Below, piece after piece: positions 17,168 to 26,344 of a stretch of DNA of 64,000 nt. Each line of letters starts with the position of its first letter. The first letter of the stretch is position 1. The stretch comes from CAYWXV01 sp964462535 (GTDB lineage: Bacteria; Bacteroidota; Ignavibacteria; OLB7), in NCBI GenBank assembly GCA_964462535.1, contig CAYWXV010000001.1, positions 248,001 through 312,000 on the forward strand, given 5' to 3'. A program made the position numbers and the translations under genes. Under the pieces are notes generated by a model, which saw nothing but the letters and a program-made list of their open reading frames with translations, was not told the origin of the DNA and did no database searches.

Positions 17168-17241
17168 GCGCTCGTAGCTCAATTGGATAGAGCATCTGAC
17201 TTCGGATCAGAAGGTTTGGGGTTCGAGTCCCTACGGGCGTA
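17168..17241 (+). tRNA. tRNA-Arg (anticodon TCG)
   Basis: Nearly identical to the tRNA at 16548: the body is the same except for the first anticodon base (T instead of A, giving TCG) and acceptor-stem changes. The acceptor stem GCGCTCG with CGGGCGT contains two G-U pairs, including the first pair G1-U72. The D-arm, anticodon stem and T-arm are intact, so it looks functional. CCA is not encoded. Confidence 0.9.
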
Positions 17242-17247
17242 CAGGTT

Positions 17248-17283
17248 CGAGCCCGGTGCACGCACCGGGCTCGCTTTGTTTTT
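17248..17283 (+). terminator. Rho-independent terminator after tRNA-Arg(TCG)
   Basis: An 11-bp perfect stem CGAGCCCGGTG (17248-17258) with CACCGGGCTCG (17263-17273), 4-base loop, then CTTTGTTTTT. Its AGCCCGGTG core is shared with the terminator of the other tRNA-Arg, suggesting tRNA and terminator were duplicated together. Confidence 0.88.
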
Positions 17284-17507
17284 GATCCGGCCACATCCAT
17301 TGCGATACTGGCGGTGCCCAGCTCGAGTCATCTGGAGTTGTGGCCCCGCACGGGAGAGATTGTGCCCCCTGTGACAATGGAACGTGCAACCGGTGACAGG
17401 TCCTCTTCGCATCGTTGGCGGAACAGGCCGTGGCGACGCGCGACCGCGGCTCGGCTTTTGTTCCCGTTCTGGCGGGCGGTACGGCACGTCGGCAGCACCC
17501 GACGACG

Positions 17508-17540
17508 ATTGCCGTACTTGATGTTCGAATGGTATGTTCG
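17508..17540 (+). promoter_or_regulatory. Putative promoter of the 17.6-28 kb uptake/catabolism cluster
   Basis: ATTG (17508-17511), 21-base spacer, TATGTTCG (17533-17540), about 84 bases before the first ATG of the cluster. The surrounding 340 bases (17284-17623) hold no gene I can support. Confidence 0.4.
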
Positions 17541-17623
17541 GTGCCACGGCGTTCTGCCGATTCCAATCCATCAAACGCTTCGATCACGTTTACCGCTTCC
17601 GATCCCCCGCGCGACATGAGGCC

Positions 17624-18676
17624 ATGATAGAAACGCTCAGACAAAGACTGCGCGCTGGCATGGTGATCCCCGCTCACCCGCTGGCCTTGGACAGCGAGTT
17701 TCGCTTCGATGAACGTGGAATGCGGAGATTGTCCCGATACTATCACGCGTCCGGCGCGGGTGGTGTGGCGGTCGGCGTACACACGACTCAGTTCGCAATC
17801 AGGTTACCGGAACACGGTTTGTTCCGTTCGGTGCTTCAGGTGTCGTCAAGTACCATTCGCGACCTCGATCGGTCCACGGGTCGTACGACCGTTCTGGTAG
17901 CCGGAGTGTGCGGTCCCACCAGGCAGGCAGTCCTGGAGGCTGAGATTGCGCGTGACCTGGGGTATGATGCCGCATTGGTGTCACTTGCGGGACACTCGGG
18001 GAGTACCGACGATCTCGTTCACCATCTTCGAAAGGTGGCGGAGACAATTCCGGTGATAGGCTTCTACCTCCAGCGAGCGGTCGGCGGCATTCATCTCGAT
18101 CGGCGGTTCTGGCGACGTGCGGCGGAAATCGAGAATCTGGTCGCCGTCAAGATCGCACCGTTCAATCGCTATGCGACACTCGATGTCGTGCGGGGCGTGG
18201 TGGAGGCGGGGCGTGCCAACGACATAGCCCTCTACACTGGAAACGACGACAACATCGTGAGTGATCTCCTCACGCGATACCGAATCCCCCATGACGGTGA
18301 TGTCGCCGAGATTGAGATTGTAGGCGGACTCCTTGGGCAATGGGCGTGCTGGACCGCGACAGCCGTTGAGCTCCATCGTCGATGCCGCAGCGCACTCGCC
18401 TCCGGCACAATCCCCGTGGAACTCCTGACGATTGGCGCACAGCTGACTGAGGCAAACAGCGCACTGTTCGACGTCGACCACGACTTCCGCGGGTGCATTC
18501 CTGGAATTCACTACGCGCTCCAGCGGAATGGGCTGATGGATACAGTAAACTGTCTGAACCCGCACGAGGTGCTATCGCCCGGCCAAGCGGATCGGATTGA
18601 TCGGCTGATGCTTGACTACCCACATCTGACCGATGCCCTGTTCGTGTCTGAACACCTTGAGGAATGGCGACGATGA
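17624..18676 (+). CDS. Dihydrodipicolinate synthase (DapA) family aldolase/lyase
   Basis: A class I aldolase-fold TIM barrel. The likely Schiff-base lysine is Lys176 in VAVKIAPFNRY, and ALYTGNDDNIV follows at the usual distance. N-terminal MVIPAHPLALDSEFRFDERGMRRLSRYY is the family's opening block. Members include dihydrodipicolinate synthase, N-acetylneuraminate lyase and 2-keto-3-deoxy sugar-acid aldolases. The setting, with a Gfo/Idh oxidoreductase, a sugar-type ABC importer and a nitrilase, argues for a catabolic aldolase or dehydratase rather than lysine synthesis. At 350 residues it is longer than usual (about 300). The ATG at 17624 was preferred over an upstream in-frame start at 17534. 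Its TGA overlaps the next gene's ATG. Confidence 0.85.
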   Translation: MIETLRQRLRAGMVIPAHPLALDSEFRFDERGMRRLSRYYHASGAGGVAVGVHTTQFAIRLPEHGLFRSVLQVSSSTIRDLDRSTGRTTVLVAGVCGPTRQAVLEAEIARDLGYDAALVSLAGHSGSTDDLVHHLRKVAETIPVIGFYLQRAVGGIHLDRRFWRRAAEIENLVAVKIAPFNRYATLDVVRGVVEAGRANDIALYTGNDDNIVSDLLTRYRIPHDGDVAEIEIVGGLLGQWACWTATAVELHRRCRSALASGTIPVELLTIGAQLTEANSALFDVDHDFRGCIPGIHYALQRNGLMDTVNCLNPHEVLSPGQADRIDRLMLDYPHLTDALFVSEHLEEWRR

Positions 18677-19650
18677 TCCGCGCTGGTTTCATCGGGTGCG
18701 GTGCCATCGCGGTCGAGCATTTGATCGCGCTGACGGAAGTGGACGGGATTGAGCCCGCCGCGTATTACGATGTCGACATGACCCGAGCACACGACGCACA
18801 ACTACGGTTTGGTGGAGAGGTCGTCGAGACCGTTGATGCATTGTTGGAAAGGTCAGATGTTGATGTTGTCTATATCTGTACGCATCATGATTCTCATCGA
18901 GAGCTAGCCTTGCGCGCGTGTCGAGCAGGGAAGAATATCATGATGGAGAAGCCGATGGCGCTTACACTCGAAGCATGCGACGACATTGTTAACGCTGTTC
19001 AACAGGCTGGCGTTGTCATGATGACTGCGTTCAAGCTCAGGTACTATCCTTTGGTCGACAGGGTCCGGGATTTTATTGCAAAGCCCGTCGTGGCCACGGC
19101 GCACATCATGGACAATCGATGGCCGGATGACTACTGGGCGCAAGATCCGGTTCGTGGAGGGGGGAATGTGCAGTCACAGGGTGTACATGGCATGGACTTG
19201 CTGTGTCATTTGTTCGATGACGTACCGGCAACCATCTATGCCGAAGGGGGACGGCTGACACATGATACCGGGGATGTCGTCGACACGATTGTGACAACCA
19301 TTCGATTCGCACGGGGCGGGGTCGCGTCGTTGACCGTCAGTGATGCAGGGTGGACACCGTACTCCTCCAAGTTTTCGTTTCAGCTGGCTGATGGACACCG
19401 CACGGCCCATTTGCACAATCGACTTCGGTCTGCACACCTCTTTGATGGGCATGAAACGTCGATGTGGGAGGACGAACGCGAGCTGGGGATGATTCGGGAA
19501 AACGAGGAGCTGGTGCGTGCGCTTCAGTCGGGAAGAGCACCAATGACGACCGAGTTGGAAGGTCGCCAGGCAACTAGCATGGTCCTCGCAGCAATCGAAT
19601 CGGTGAGAACCGGGCGCCCGCAACACCTGACACCCCATCTCAATCCATGA
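18673..19650 (+). CDS. Gfo/Idh/MocA family oxidoreductase
   Basis: An NAD(P)-dependent sugar or polyol dehydrogenase-type protein of 325 residues. The Rossmann start is RAGFIGCGAIAVEHLIAL, followed by VDVVYICTHHDSHRELALRACRAGKNIMMEKPMALTLEAC, which contains the EKP motif whose Lys is catalytic in this family. The C-terminal half is the usual alpha/beta substrate domain. It overlaps the aldolase gene (ATGA at 18673; an in-frame ATG lies 9 bases earlier) and its own stop overlaps the next gene, so the three are translationally coupled. The substrate is unknown; together with the aldolase it suggests oxidation of a sugar or cyclitol before cleavage. Confidence 0.9.
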   Translation: MIRAGFIGCGAIAVEHLIALTEVDGIEPAAYYDVDMTRAHDAQLRFGGEVVETVDALLERSDVDVVYICTHHDSHRELALRACRAGKNIMMEKPMALTLEACDDIVNAVQQAGVVMMTAFKLRYYPLVDRVRDFIAKPVVATAHIMDNRWPDDYWAQDPVRGGGNVQSQGVHGMDLLCHLFDDVPATIYAEGGRLTHDTGDVVDTIVTTIRFARGGVASLTVSDAGWTPYSSKFSFQLADGHRTAHLHNRLRSAHLFDGHETSMWEDERELGMIRENEELVRALQSGRAPMTTELEGRQATSMVLAAIESVRTGRPQHLTPHLNP

Positions 19651-22379
19651 GCACCCAACCCGGAACCTGGCCCGCGTTCAGACACGACAGCGAACTATCA
19701 GGCCATCAGCCCCTCACGGGAGGCATCCATCGTCCGGGAGTGGCCTGGCGAGCACGTCTCGGCGGCCCTGTGTTTGATGGCAAGGTGCACAACATCGGTG
19801 GGCAAAGCGTCTTGATCGTCCCTTTCGGTGGGTGCATTCACGGGTATCGACTCGATGGCGAATTGCTCTGGCGAACAAAGCCGTGCGGTATCGAAGGAAT
19901 CATCGGCGTGGTCGACGTCGATTGCGACGGACGCATCGAGGTCGTGGCGTCGAACGGTCGGTCCGTCTTTGTGTTCAGCGCTCACGACGGAGAGCCGTTG
20001 AGCGAGACATGGCTCGGACCCCCTTTCGGCGGCGGATTTCTATTCACGTGCGTTCTGCTTCACCACTTCAAACACGTCGGTCCCGGTTATCAGTTGGCAG
20101 TGGGACTCCTTAGCACCAGAGAGGTCGTCCTTCTCGACTATTCGACAGGTGCTCGGCGACCGGAACGGCGGCACATCCTCTGGATGGACGATTTCTTCCA
20201 CCCGACCGTCCTTGCAGCGGACATTGATGGCGATGGGGAGGAAGAGCTCATAATCACGAAACTCTCCTCCGTGTTTGTATTCGATCCGGCGACGGGGCTG
20301 ATGAAGAACCAGTGCCGATGGTCTTCCGGTGGAGCACCGCGAAGGAACTACGGGCTCTTTCAGGTCCGTGACATTGATGGCGATGGAAGGTTGGACATGT
20401 TGATCATGTCGTACGTCGTCTCCCGACACATCGCAGTTGTCGAACATGATGGTGAGGGCGGACTCCAAAACAGATGGGATCGGTTCATTGAGCATGTCTA
20501 TCCGAACGATGAGTGTGAGCTGCGATACTCCGTCAATTCTTGTTGCGATGTCGACCGGGACGGGCGGCTCGAGATCGTTACCAGCATCTTCAACGAACGA
20601 CGAGATGGGCGATGGTGGTTGGAAGTGCTGGACGCGTGGACAGGCGATGTGAAGCTCGAGTTACCGGACACCTACATTCATGATGTTGTCTCGGTCGGAG
20701 ACCGGGGGCCGTACTTGCTGGTTTCGAGCGAGACATCTCGAGTCCCAACAGAGCTGTCACAGCTTAGCTTGCTGGAATGGGACGGCGAGGGGACGCGAGT
20801 ACTCTGGACGGGGGACGCCGCGGGCTCACTTGGTCGGTACGTTCCCGCTACACCAGCGTTGGCGATCTTCAAGGAAGATCTCCCCCCCACGCACTGCGTG
20901 TGGACGGTTGCAGATGGTATAGTGCTTCGTGGCTCAAGTGATACGGTGGATCTCCTGTCTGAATCTGATGACGGGACATGGATCCGTAGTCAACTCCCTG
21001 GGTCGGAGGGGACGATCGCCCTTCTCGACGTGTTTGAAACAGACTCAGGTAGAACGTGGGTGACATCCACGGAGGACGGACAGATCCGTCTCCTGACGGA
21101 TTCGGGAGACGAGATAGCGTCAATCGAGTGTGGTGTTCGCTATCGATACGGCTCGACGCTCTACTTCACACCACGTCCCGCATCGACCCCGGTTGTCATC
21201 GAGCGGAACTCCGAGCGGTATGTTGCCGTCGCCGATTCCGCATGGAACGTGTGCTTGTTCGAATGGGATCCGAAGGAAGGACGTCCGGGTCAACTCTGGC
21301 GCGTTCCTGGCCGAGGCACAGTTGGTCCTGAAGAGATGTACCACAGCCTGGCGACAATGGAGCACCACGGGGAACCCACGCTTCTGATATCACGGATCGG
21401 GGAGGGAGATGCCGAGCTTGTTGCTATTGACATAGACGGGGTGGAACGTGGTGTGTGGACCATTCCATCCCTTCCTGCCACGCCCCGTGTCGCAAGAGGA
21501 CGCACCGGGATCCACAACATTCAGCCGGTGGACTGTGATGGTGGCCCGTGGATCTTTGTCTCTGGGTTCCGATCAGGATCGATGAACGCCGAACTCAGCC
21601 TTCTCCTCGACCCGCGTTCCGACACTCCACTGTGGGAGCGAGTCACCGTCAATGACGAAACGGAAGACGGGCGCGGATTCGGGCCGTGGAATGCCGCGTC
21701 GTACAATCGGGAGGATCATATCGCCTTCATGGCGAAGGATACGTTTTGCGAGGTGAGCGTGCGCACTGGTGAGTTGCGTCGACCCGGATGGCATCTTCGA
21801 CCGTACAACACGGCCCACATGCGCCGACGTGGGATGACGATAGATGATTTCAGCGCATATGGTTCACCTGCCCCGATACCGCTTGACGATCGCGGGAATC
21901 GGGCGTGGGTGCTGCATGCCAACTACGGAGGAACGGGTGTCGTCGAGTTCGACCACACGGTACGATGGTGGATCTCGGCGCCACTTCCATCGCTGACATC
22001 TGCCCACTTCGGTGTCGCTGACATTGACAACGACGGCATAACGGAACTCGGTATCAGCTATTGCGATGGTGACTTCGTTTGCCACCGTGCCGACACCGGG
22101 GAGGAGAAGTGGCGCCTGCATGACATCGGTGTCGCTTCCGATGTGGTCACGTGTGACATTGATTCAGATGGGCAGATCGAGTTCATACTTGCTACCCGCG
22201 AGGGGGAACTGGTCTGTCTCGCCTCATCCACGAGTGGATGTGGTCTGGTCAAGTGGCGCCTTTCGTTTGACTATTCTCTTGGCCCACCGATTGTCGCCGA
22301 CGTTGATGGAGATGGCGCAAGCGAAATTCTGGTAGTCGCTGGTGACGGATACATGTATGGCATCTCGGACAACGCCTGA
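19647..22379 (+). CDS. FG-GAP/VCBS-type beta-propeller protein without signal peptide
   Basis: A 910-residue protein with seven calcium-binding DxDxDG motifs of the FG-GAP/integrin type, starting at residues 90, 192, 242, 301, 792, 837 and 885 (for example DIDGDGEEEL and DVDGDGASEI), spaced to form one or two propellers. The repeated LxxxDxxTG and YxxDGxLLW patterns also recall PQQ-like propellers. Most FG-GAP proteins are exported, but the N-terminus MSTQPGTWPAFRHDSELSG has no signal peptide or membrane helix, so this one should stay in the cytoplasm unless the start is wrong; the ATGA overlap with the oxidoreductase gene supports this start. Its function in a catabolic operon is unknown; binding or sensing of a carbohydrate is a guess. 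Confidence 0.8.
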   Translation: MSTQPGTWPAFRHDSELSGHQPLTGGIHRPGVAWRARLGGPVFDGKVHNIGGQSVLIVPFGGCIHGYRLDGELLWRTKPCGIEGIIGVVDVDCDGRIEVVASNGRSVFVFSAHDGEPLSETWLGPPFGGGFLFTCVLLHHFKHVGPGYQLAVGLLSTREVVLLDYSTGARRPERRHILWMDDFFHPTVLAADIDGDGEEELIITKLSSVFVFDPATGLMKNQCRWSSGGAPRRNYGLFQVRDIDGDGRLDMLIMSYVVSRHIAVVEHDGEGGLQNRWDRFIEHVYPNDECELRYSVNSCCDVDRDGRLEIVTSIFNERRDGRWWLEVLDAWTGDVKLELPDTYIHDVVSVGDRGPYLLVSSETSRVPTELSQLSLLEWDGEGTRVLWTGDAAGSLGRYVPATPALAIFKEDLPPTHCVWTVADGIVLRGSSDTVDLLSESDDGTWIRSQLPGSEGTIALLDVFETDSGRTWVTSTEDGQIRLLTDSGDEIASIECGVRYRYGSTLYFTPRPASTPVVIERNSERYVAVADSAWNVCLFEWDPKEGRPGQLWRVPGRGTVGPEEMYHSLATMEHHGEPTLLISRIGEGDAELVAIDIDGVERGVWTIPSLPATPRVARGRTGIHNIQPVDCDGGPWIFVSGFRSGSMNAELSLLLDPRSDTPLWERVTVNDETEDGRGFGPWNAASYNREDHIAFMAKDTFCEVSVRTGELRRPGWHLRPYNTAHMRRRGMTIDDFSAYGSPAPIPLDDRGNRAWVLHANYGGTGVVEFDHTVRWWISAPLPSLTSAHFGVADIDNDGITELGISYCDGDFVCHRADTGEEKWRLHDIGVASDVVTCDIDSDGQIEFILATREGELVCLASSTSGCGLVKWRLSFDYSLGPPIVADVDGDGASEILVVAGDGYMYGISDNA

Positions 22380-22429
22380 GTCGAATCTCCCTATCTTCCG
22401 ACCTATTCCTGACATCATGCAAACAACGT

Positions 22430-23323
22430 ATGCGCACGGTCCGTATCGCGACAACATCATTCCTGATTGACGACACGCCAACAACTGTCGAGCAGAATCG
22501 GGACCGTGGCTCGCGCTACATCAAGGATGCGGCGGAGCGAGGTTGTGATCTGGTTGTTCTGCCAGAGATGTTCACGACAGTCAACACGGGTGCGGAGATC
22601 AAACCTGAGCCTGTGGTCGGACCCACGCTCGACATAATAAGGGGTGTCGCGGTCGACTGTTCAATCAACGTGGCGGCGACATACTATGTGGAAGAGCATG
22701 GGCGGGTCTTCAACCAGACGACGGTGGTCAGTAGGACGGGGGTCGTTGCCGGCGTCTATAGAAAAGTTCAACCTACGGCGGCAGAGGCAGGAGTAGTCAC
22801 GGCCGGTGATTCTCTCGAACCGATTGAGCTTGATTTTGGTCGAGTCGGAGTCATGATCTGTCTCGACATCTACTTCCCGGAGATTCCGCGTATCTATGCG
22901 CATCGGGGGGTAGAGGTCCTTCTCTGGCCAACCGTGACGCTCGGTCCGACGCAGGAGGGCCTCCTGGCCCAAGCGCAGTCACGCGCAATAGACAACGGGC
23001 TCTACGTTGTCGAATCCAACATGGCTTCGCGGCCACCATATGCGCCATACGCTGGCCGCATTCGCCCAGGTACCGGGCGTATCATTGGCCCGGGGGGAGA
23101 CATACTTGCGTCAACGGGCAGACGCGCTGGGCTCGCAGTTGCCGACATCGACCTGGACGAGCCTCGGCTCACCTCCACATGCATCATGATCCGGGAGCCG
23201 GATCACTTCCGAGAAGACCTGCAGTCGATTACCCGGCTGGACTTTTTCGCCAGGGAGTACGCCGACATTGCCCGCGACCACACGATTGACCGTCAGTACG
23301 CGAAGAGCATTCAGCGCCACTAA
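22430..23323 (+). CDS. Carbon-nitrogen hydrolase (nitrilase superfamily)
   Basis: The catalytic triad of the superfamily is complete: Glu46 in VVLPEMF, Lys112 in VYRKVQP and Cys144 in VMICLDIYFPE. At 297 residues it has the standard one-domain alpha-beta-beta-alpha form. Members hydrolyse amides, ureas or N-carbamoyl compounds, and more rarely nitriles. In a cluster for uptake and breakdown of a small molecule, it could release ammonia from an amide- or carbamoyl-bearing substrate. It starts 50 bases after the propeller gene and ends 21 before the binding-protein gene. The substrate cannot be told from the sequence. Confidence 0.92.
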   Translation: MRTVRIATTSFLIDDTPTTVEQNRDRGSRYIKDAAERGCDLVVLPEMFTTVNTGAEIKPEPVVGPTLDIIRGVAVDCSINVAATYYVEEHGRVFNQTTVVSRTGVVAGVYRKVQPTAAEAGVVTAGDSLEPIELDFGRVGVMICLDIYFPEIPRIYAHRGVEVLLWPTVTLGPTQEGLLAQAQSRAIDNGLYVVESNMASRPPYAPYAGRIRPGTGRIIGPGGDILASTGRRAGLAVADIDLDEPRLTSTCIMIREPDHFREDLQSITRLDFFAREYADIARDHTIDRQYAKSIQRH

Positions 23324-23344
23324 TTCACGCAGCAGACCATCACC

Positions 23345-24634
23345 ATGAAATCGACCCCCCTGGCATACCTTTTCATCATGGCGGTGCTACTTGTCGGACC
23401 CGTCGCGATGTCGTGTGGGGGAGATGAGACGAGCGACGACCAGGGAAGAACGGTTATCCGCATCGCGCACTGGTGGGGCGATTCAAAGGATTTGTGGGCC
23501 GAGGTGATTAAGGAATTCGAGCGCGAAAACCCCACGATTCACGTCGAACAGGAGGTCATGTCGTTCAACGTCTTGAAAGACAAGGTGTTGACGCAGTCAG
23601 CCGCTGGCGAGAGTGTCGGTGACCTGATCCCGCTAGAGGACTGGTTTGCGCAGGAGTTGGTTCAGCGCGACTACTTTGTTGACGTTAAGCCATGGATCGA
23701 TCGCGATCTCAAGCCGAGTGAGTACTTCCAGCAGTCAACGGGGACGTTCAGGAATGGGGAGACGATTCGTGCCTTTCCAATTGCCCTGGGCACCTATCCT
23801 CTATTCTACAATCGAGACCTCTTCGATAAGGCGCACGAAACGTATCCCGACAGCACGTGGACGTACGACACTCTGGTTGCTGTCGCGCAAAGATTGACAC
23901 GGGACGATGACGGAGATGGGAAGCCGGAGCAATGGGGCTTCATGCTCGATAATAGCGGGGGTCTCGACGGCACCATTTGGTCGCTCGGAGGACGTATTCT
24001 GACCGATGACCTCAAGAAGGGGGCGATGTCGGAACCGGGAACGCTGGTGGCACTCCACTTCTGGGTTGATCTCGTGCGGAAGTATCATGTAGCACCCCTA
24101 CCAGCCTCGATCATGGGTGGCACCTCGTCGGGGGGTGCACTGCAGGACTTCATGACCGGGAGGTTTGCAATGGCAATTCTAGGGTCCCACCAGGTCACGT
24201 CGAAAGCTCCCTTCAAGTGGGATATCACGTACCCTCCGTCCGGCCCCGCAGGACGAAAAGTGTTGAGATTCGCTGCCGCGTTTGGGATACCGAAGTCTTC
24301 GAAACACCCCGATGCCGCATGGCGATTTATAACGTGGATTATTCAGAAGATGCCGCCATCATACGCGGCGCGGATGTTTTACGGACACGTCCCCAATTCA
24401 CGCAGGCTCAGTAGTGCAAAGGAGTTTCTTGAGAGCGAACCTGTCATTCATCGCGAGGTGCTCGTAGACCTGATCGATCGGTACAGCTTCAGCTACTGGC
24501 GAACGAAGTGGTTTCAATTCAGGGATCAAGGATTCCTCCCCGAGATCGATCTCGCGGTGCAGGGGGAAAAAAGCATTGAGCAGGCTGCGTCGGACGCGGA
24601 TCGCAGAATCAACGAAGTACTTCGGGGAGAATGA
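23345..24634 (+). CDS. ABC transporter substrate-binding lipoprotein, sugar type (family 1)
   Basis: A 429-residue extracytoplasmic solute-binding protein. The signal peptide ends in VAMSC (lipobox, Cys24). The mature start TVIRIAHWWGDSKDLWAEVIKEFERENPTIHVEQE is typical of the maltose/multiple-sugar-binding group, as are PIALGTYPLFYNRDLFDKA and GRFAMAILGSHQV. It is followed by two permease genes, the first overlapping it by 4 bases (ATGA). The binding partner is probably a carbohydrate or glycerol-phosphate-like compound, but specificity cannot be read. Confidence 0.93.
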   Translation: MKSTPLAYLFIMAVLLVGPVAMSCGGDETSDDQGRTVIRIAHWWGDSKDLWAEVIKEFERENPTIHVEQEVMSFNVLKDKVLTQSAAGESVGDLIPLEDWFAQELVQRDYFVDVKPWIDRDLKPSEYFQQSTGTFRNGETIRAFPIALGTYPLFYNRDLFDKAHETYPDSTWTYDTLVAVAQRLTRDDDGDGKPEQWGFMLDNSGGLDGTIWSLGGRILTDDLKKGAMSEPGTLVALHFWVDLVRKYHVAPLPASIMGGTSSGGALQDFMTGRFAMAILGSHQVTSKAPFKWDITYPPSGPAGRKVLRFAAAFGIPKSSKHPDAAWRFITWIIQKMPPSYAARMFYGHVPNSRRLSSAKEFLESEPVIHREVLVDLIDRYSFSYWRTKWFQFRDQGFLPEIDLAVQGEKSIEQAASDADRRINEVLRGE

Positions 24635-25509
24635 AACGATCACTGAGTGAGCGACTGGAGCCGTACCTGTACGTTGCCCCCGCAATGCTTGGCATCGTCG
24701 TGTTGGTGGGGGGCGCGGTCGCGGCGTCGTTCGGACTTAGCTTCACGTCCTGGGACCTGGTATCAACGCCGAAGTATGTTGGTTTCGATAACTACGTCGA
24801 GCTTGCCACGTCTTCCCTCTTCTGGAAGGTCTTTGAAAACACCCTCCTGTACGTTGTGATTTCTGTACCGGTGGCCGTATGCGCGTCGCTGGTATTGGCA
24901 GTGCTGGTTAACAGCAGGCTTCCTGGAATCCAGGTGTTCCGTACCGCGTTCTTTACGCCGGTTGTAGTCTCCATCGTCGCGGCCGCTGTGATCTGGAGCT
25001 GGTTGTATAATCCGGAGTTCGGGGTTATCAACTGGGTATTGAGGGTGATGTTTGGAATCGACGGACCCCGCTGGCTGCTCGACACGGGGTGGGCGCTTCC
25101 GTCGATTGCCATCATGTCGACGTGGAAGGTGCTTGGATACAACATGGTGATCCTTCTTGCCGGATTGCAGTCGGTTCCAACCCACCTGTCCGAGGCTGCG
25201 ATGCTCGACGGCGCGGGTCGATGGAGAACGTTCTGGAGTGTCACTCTCCCCATGATTTCGCCTGTCCTGTTCTTCGTGGTTGTGATAAGCACGATTGGCG
25301 CGTTCCAGATATTCGAACAGACATACGTCCTGACCCAGGGTGGACCGGCAAACAGCACACTGACCCTTAGCTATTACGTCTATCAGAACGCCTTCCAGTT
25401 CTTGCGTATGGGTTACGCAACCACACTCGCCCTGGTGCTCTTCGCGATGACGCTTGTCGTGTCAATCGTGCAGTTTCGAGTTCAGAGTCGCTGGGTGCAC
25501 TATGGCTAA
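24631..25509 (+). CDS. ABC sugar transporter permease, MalF/UgpA type
   Basis: A 292-residue inner-membrane permease with six predicted helices, the first at about 12-35. The cytoplasmic EAA loop is present as LSEAAMLDGAGRWRTFWSVTLPMISPVLFFV (about 187-217), which docks on the ATPase. FEQTYVLTQGGPANSTLTLSYYVYQNAF is a signature of this permease group. It overlaps the binding-protein gene by 4 bases and the next permease by 8. Confidence 0.93.
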   Translation: MKRSLSERLEPYLYVAPAMLGIVVLVGGAVAASFGLSFTSWDLVSTPKYVGFDNYVELATSSLFWKVFENTLLYVVISVPVAVCASLVLAVLVNSRLPGIQVFRTAFFTPVVVSIVAAAVIWSWLYNPEFGVINWVLRVMFGIDGPRWLLDTGWALPSIAIMSTWKVLGYNMVILLAGLQSVPTHLSEAAMLDGAGRWRTFWSVTLPMISPVLFFVVVISTIGAFQIFEQTYVLTQGGPANSTLTLSYYVYQNAFQFLRMGYATTLALVLFAMTLVVSIVQFRVQSRWVHYG

Positions 25510-26344
25510 CCAGTTTCGCCGAGCAGGCACTCCGTTACGCTACGTGTTGCTGGTGGGAGTTCTGCTGTTTACGATCGCACCGTTCCTCTGGATGGTGGTC
25601 GGCGCTCTCTCGTCGACCGGTGATCTGTATCGCTACCCGCCCTCGCTCCCGGATACGTGGCACCCGGAGAATTTCGCGGAACTCTTCTCGCGATTCCCAT
25701 TTGCGCTTTTCACGTTGAACAGCCTGAAGATTTCGGTCCTCGCGACGGTCGGAACGCTCGTTTGTGCGTCTCTCGCCGCCTATGCGTTTGCCCGAATGGA
25801 GTTCATGGGGAGGCGAATACTCCTTGGTGCCACGATTGCATCGCTAATGGTGCCGTTCCAGGTGACAATGGTTCCTGTGTTCTTCGTTCTCAAGACTCTC
25901 GGCATGGTGGGGCATCACTCCGCACTGATAGTCCCGCACTACTTCGGATTCGGAATGGGGGCCTTCGGGATCTTCCTGATGTACCAGTTCTTCCGTACGA
26001 TCCCGAGGGAACTGGAGGACGCCGCTCGAATCGATGGTTCATCCCGGTTTGGAATCCTTGTGCGAATCTATCTGCCGCTGTCAAAGCCGGCACTGGCAAC
26101 ACTTGGGGTGCTGACGTTCATGGCACACTGGAACGATCTGATCGGACCCGTCCTTTACTTGAGCGGCACGAATCGGATGACACTAACGGTCGGGCTCGCG
26201 GCATTGCAGGGGGGTGACCTGGCGAATAGAGTGGATCTGGTGCTGGCCGGCGCACTGGTTAGCGCACTCCCTGTCCTGATCCTGTTTCTTCTGGCGCAGC
26301 GAGCATTCGTTAGAGGCATTACACTCGGAGGAGTCAAGGAGTAG
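25502..26344 (+). CDS. ABC sugar transporter permease, MalG/UgpE type
   Basis: The second permease (280 residues) of the importer. It has six membrane segments, the P.F.WM..GALS start and the EAA loop LEDAARIDGSSRFGILVRIYLPLSKPALATL. The frame extends back to 25454, but the ATG at 25502 gives MANQFRRAGTPLRYVLLVGVLL, a normal basic N-terminus before the first helix. No ATP-binding gene accompanies the pair, so a shared MsmK/UgpC-type ATPase encoded elsewhere is expected. The stop TAG shares its last base with the GTG start of the next gene. Confidence 0.92.
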   Translation: MANQFRRAGTPLRYVLLVGVLLFTIAPFLWMVVGALSSTGDLYRYPPSLPDTWHPENFAELFSRFPFALFTLNSLKISVLATVGTLVCASLAAYAFARMEFMGRRILLGATIASLMVPFQVTMVPVFFVLKTLGMVGHHSALIVPHYFGFGMGAFGIFLMYQFFRTIPRELEDAARIDGSSRFGILVRIYLPLSKPALATLGVLTFMAHWNDLIGPVLYLSGTNRMTLTVGLAALQGGDLANRVDLVLAGALVSALPVLILFLLAQRAFVRGITLGGVKE

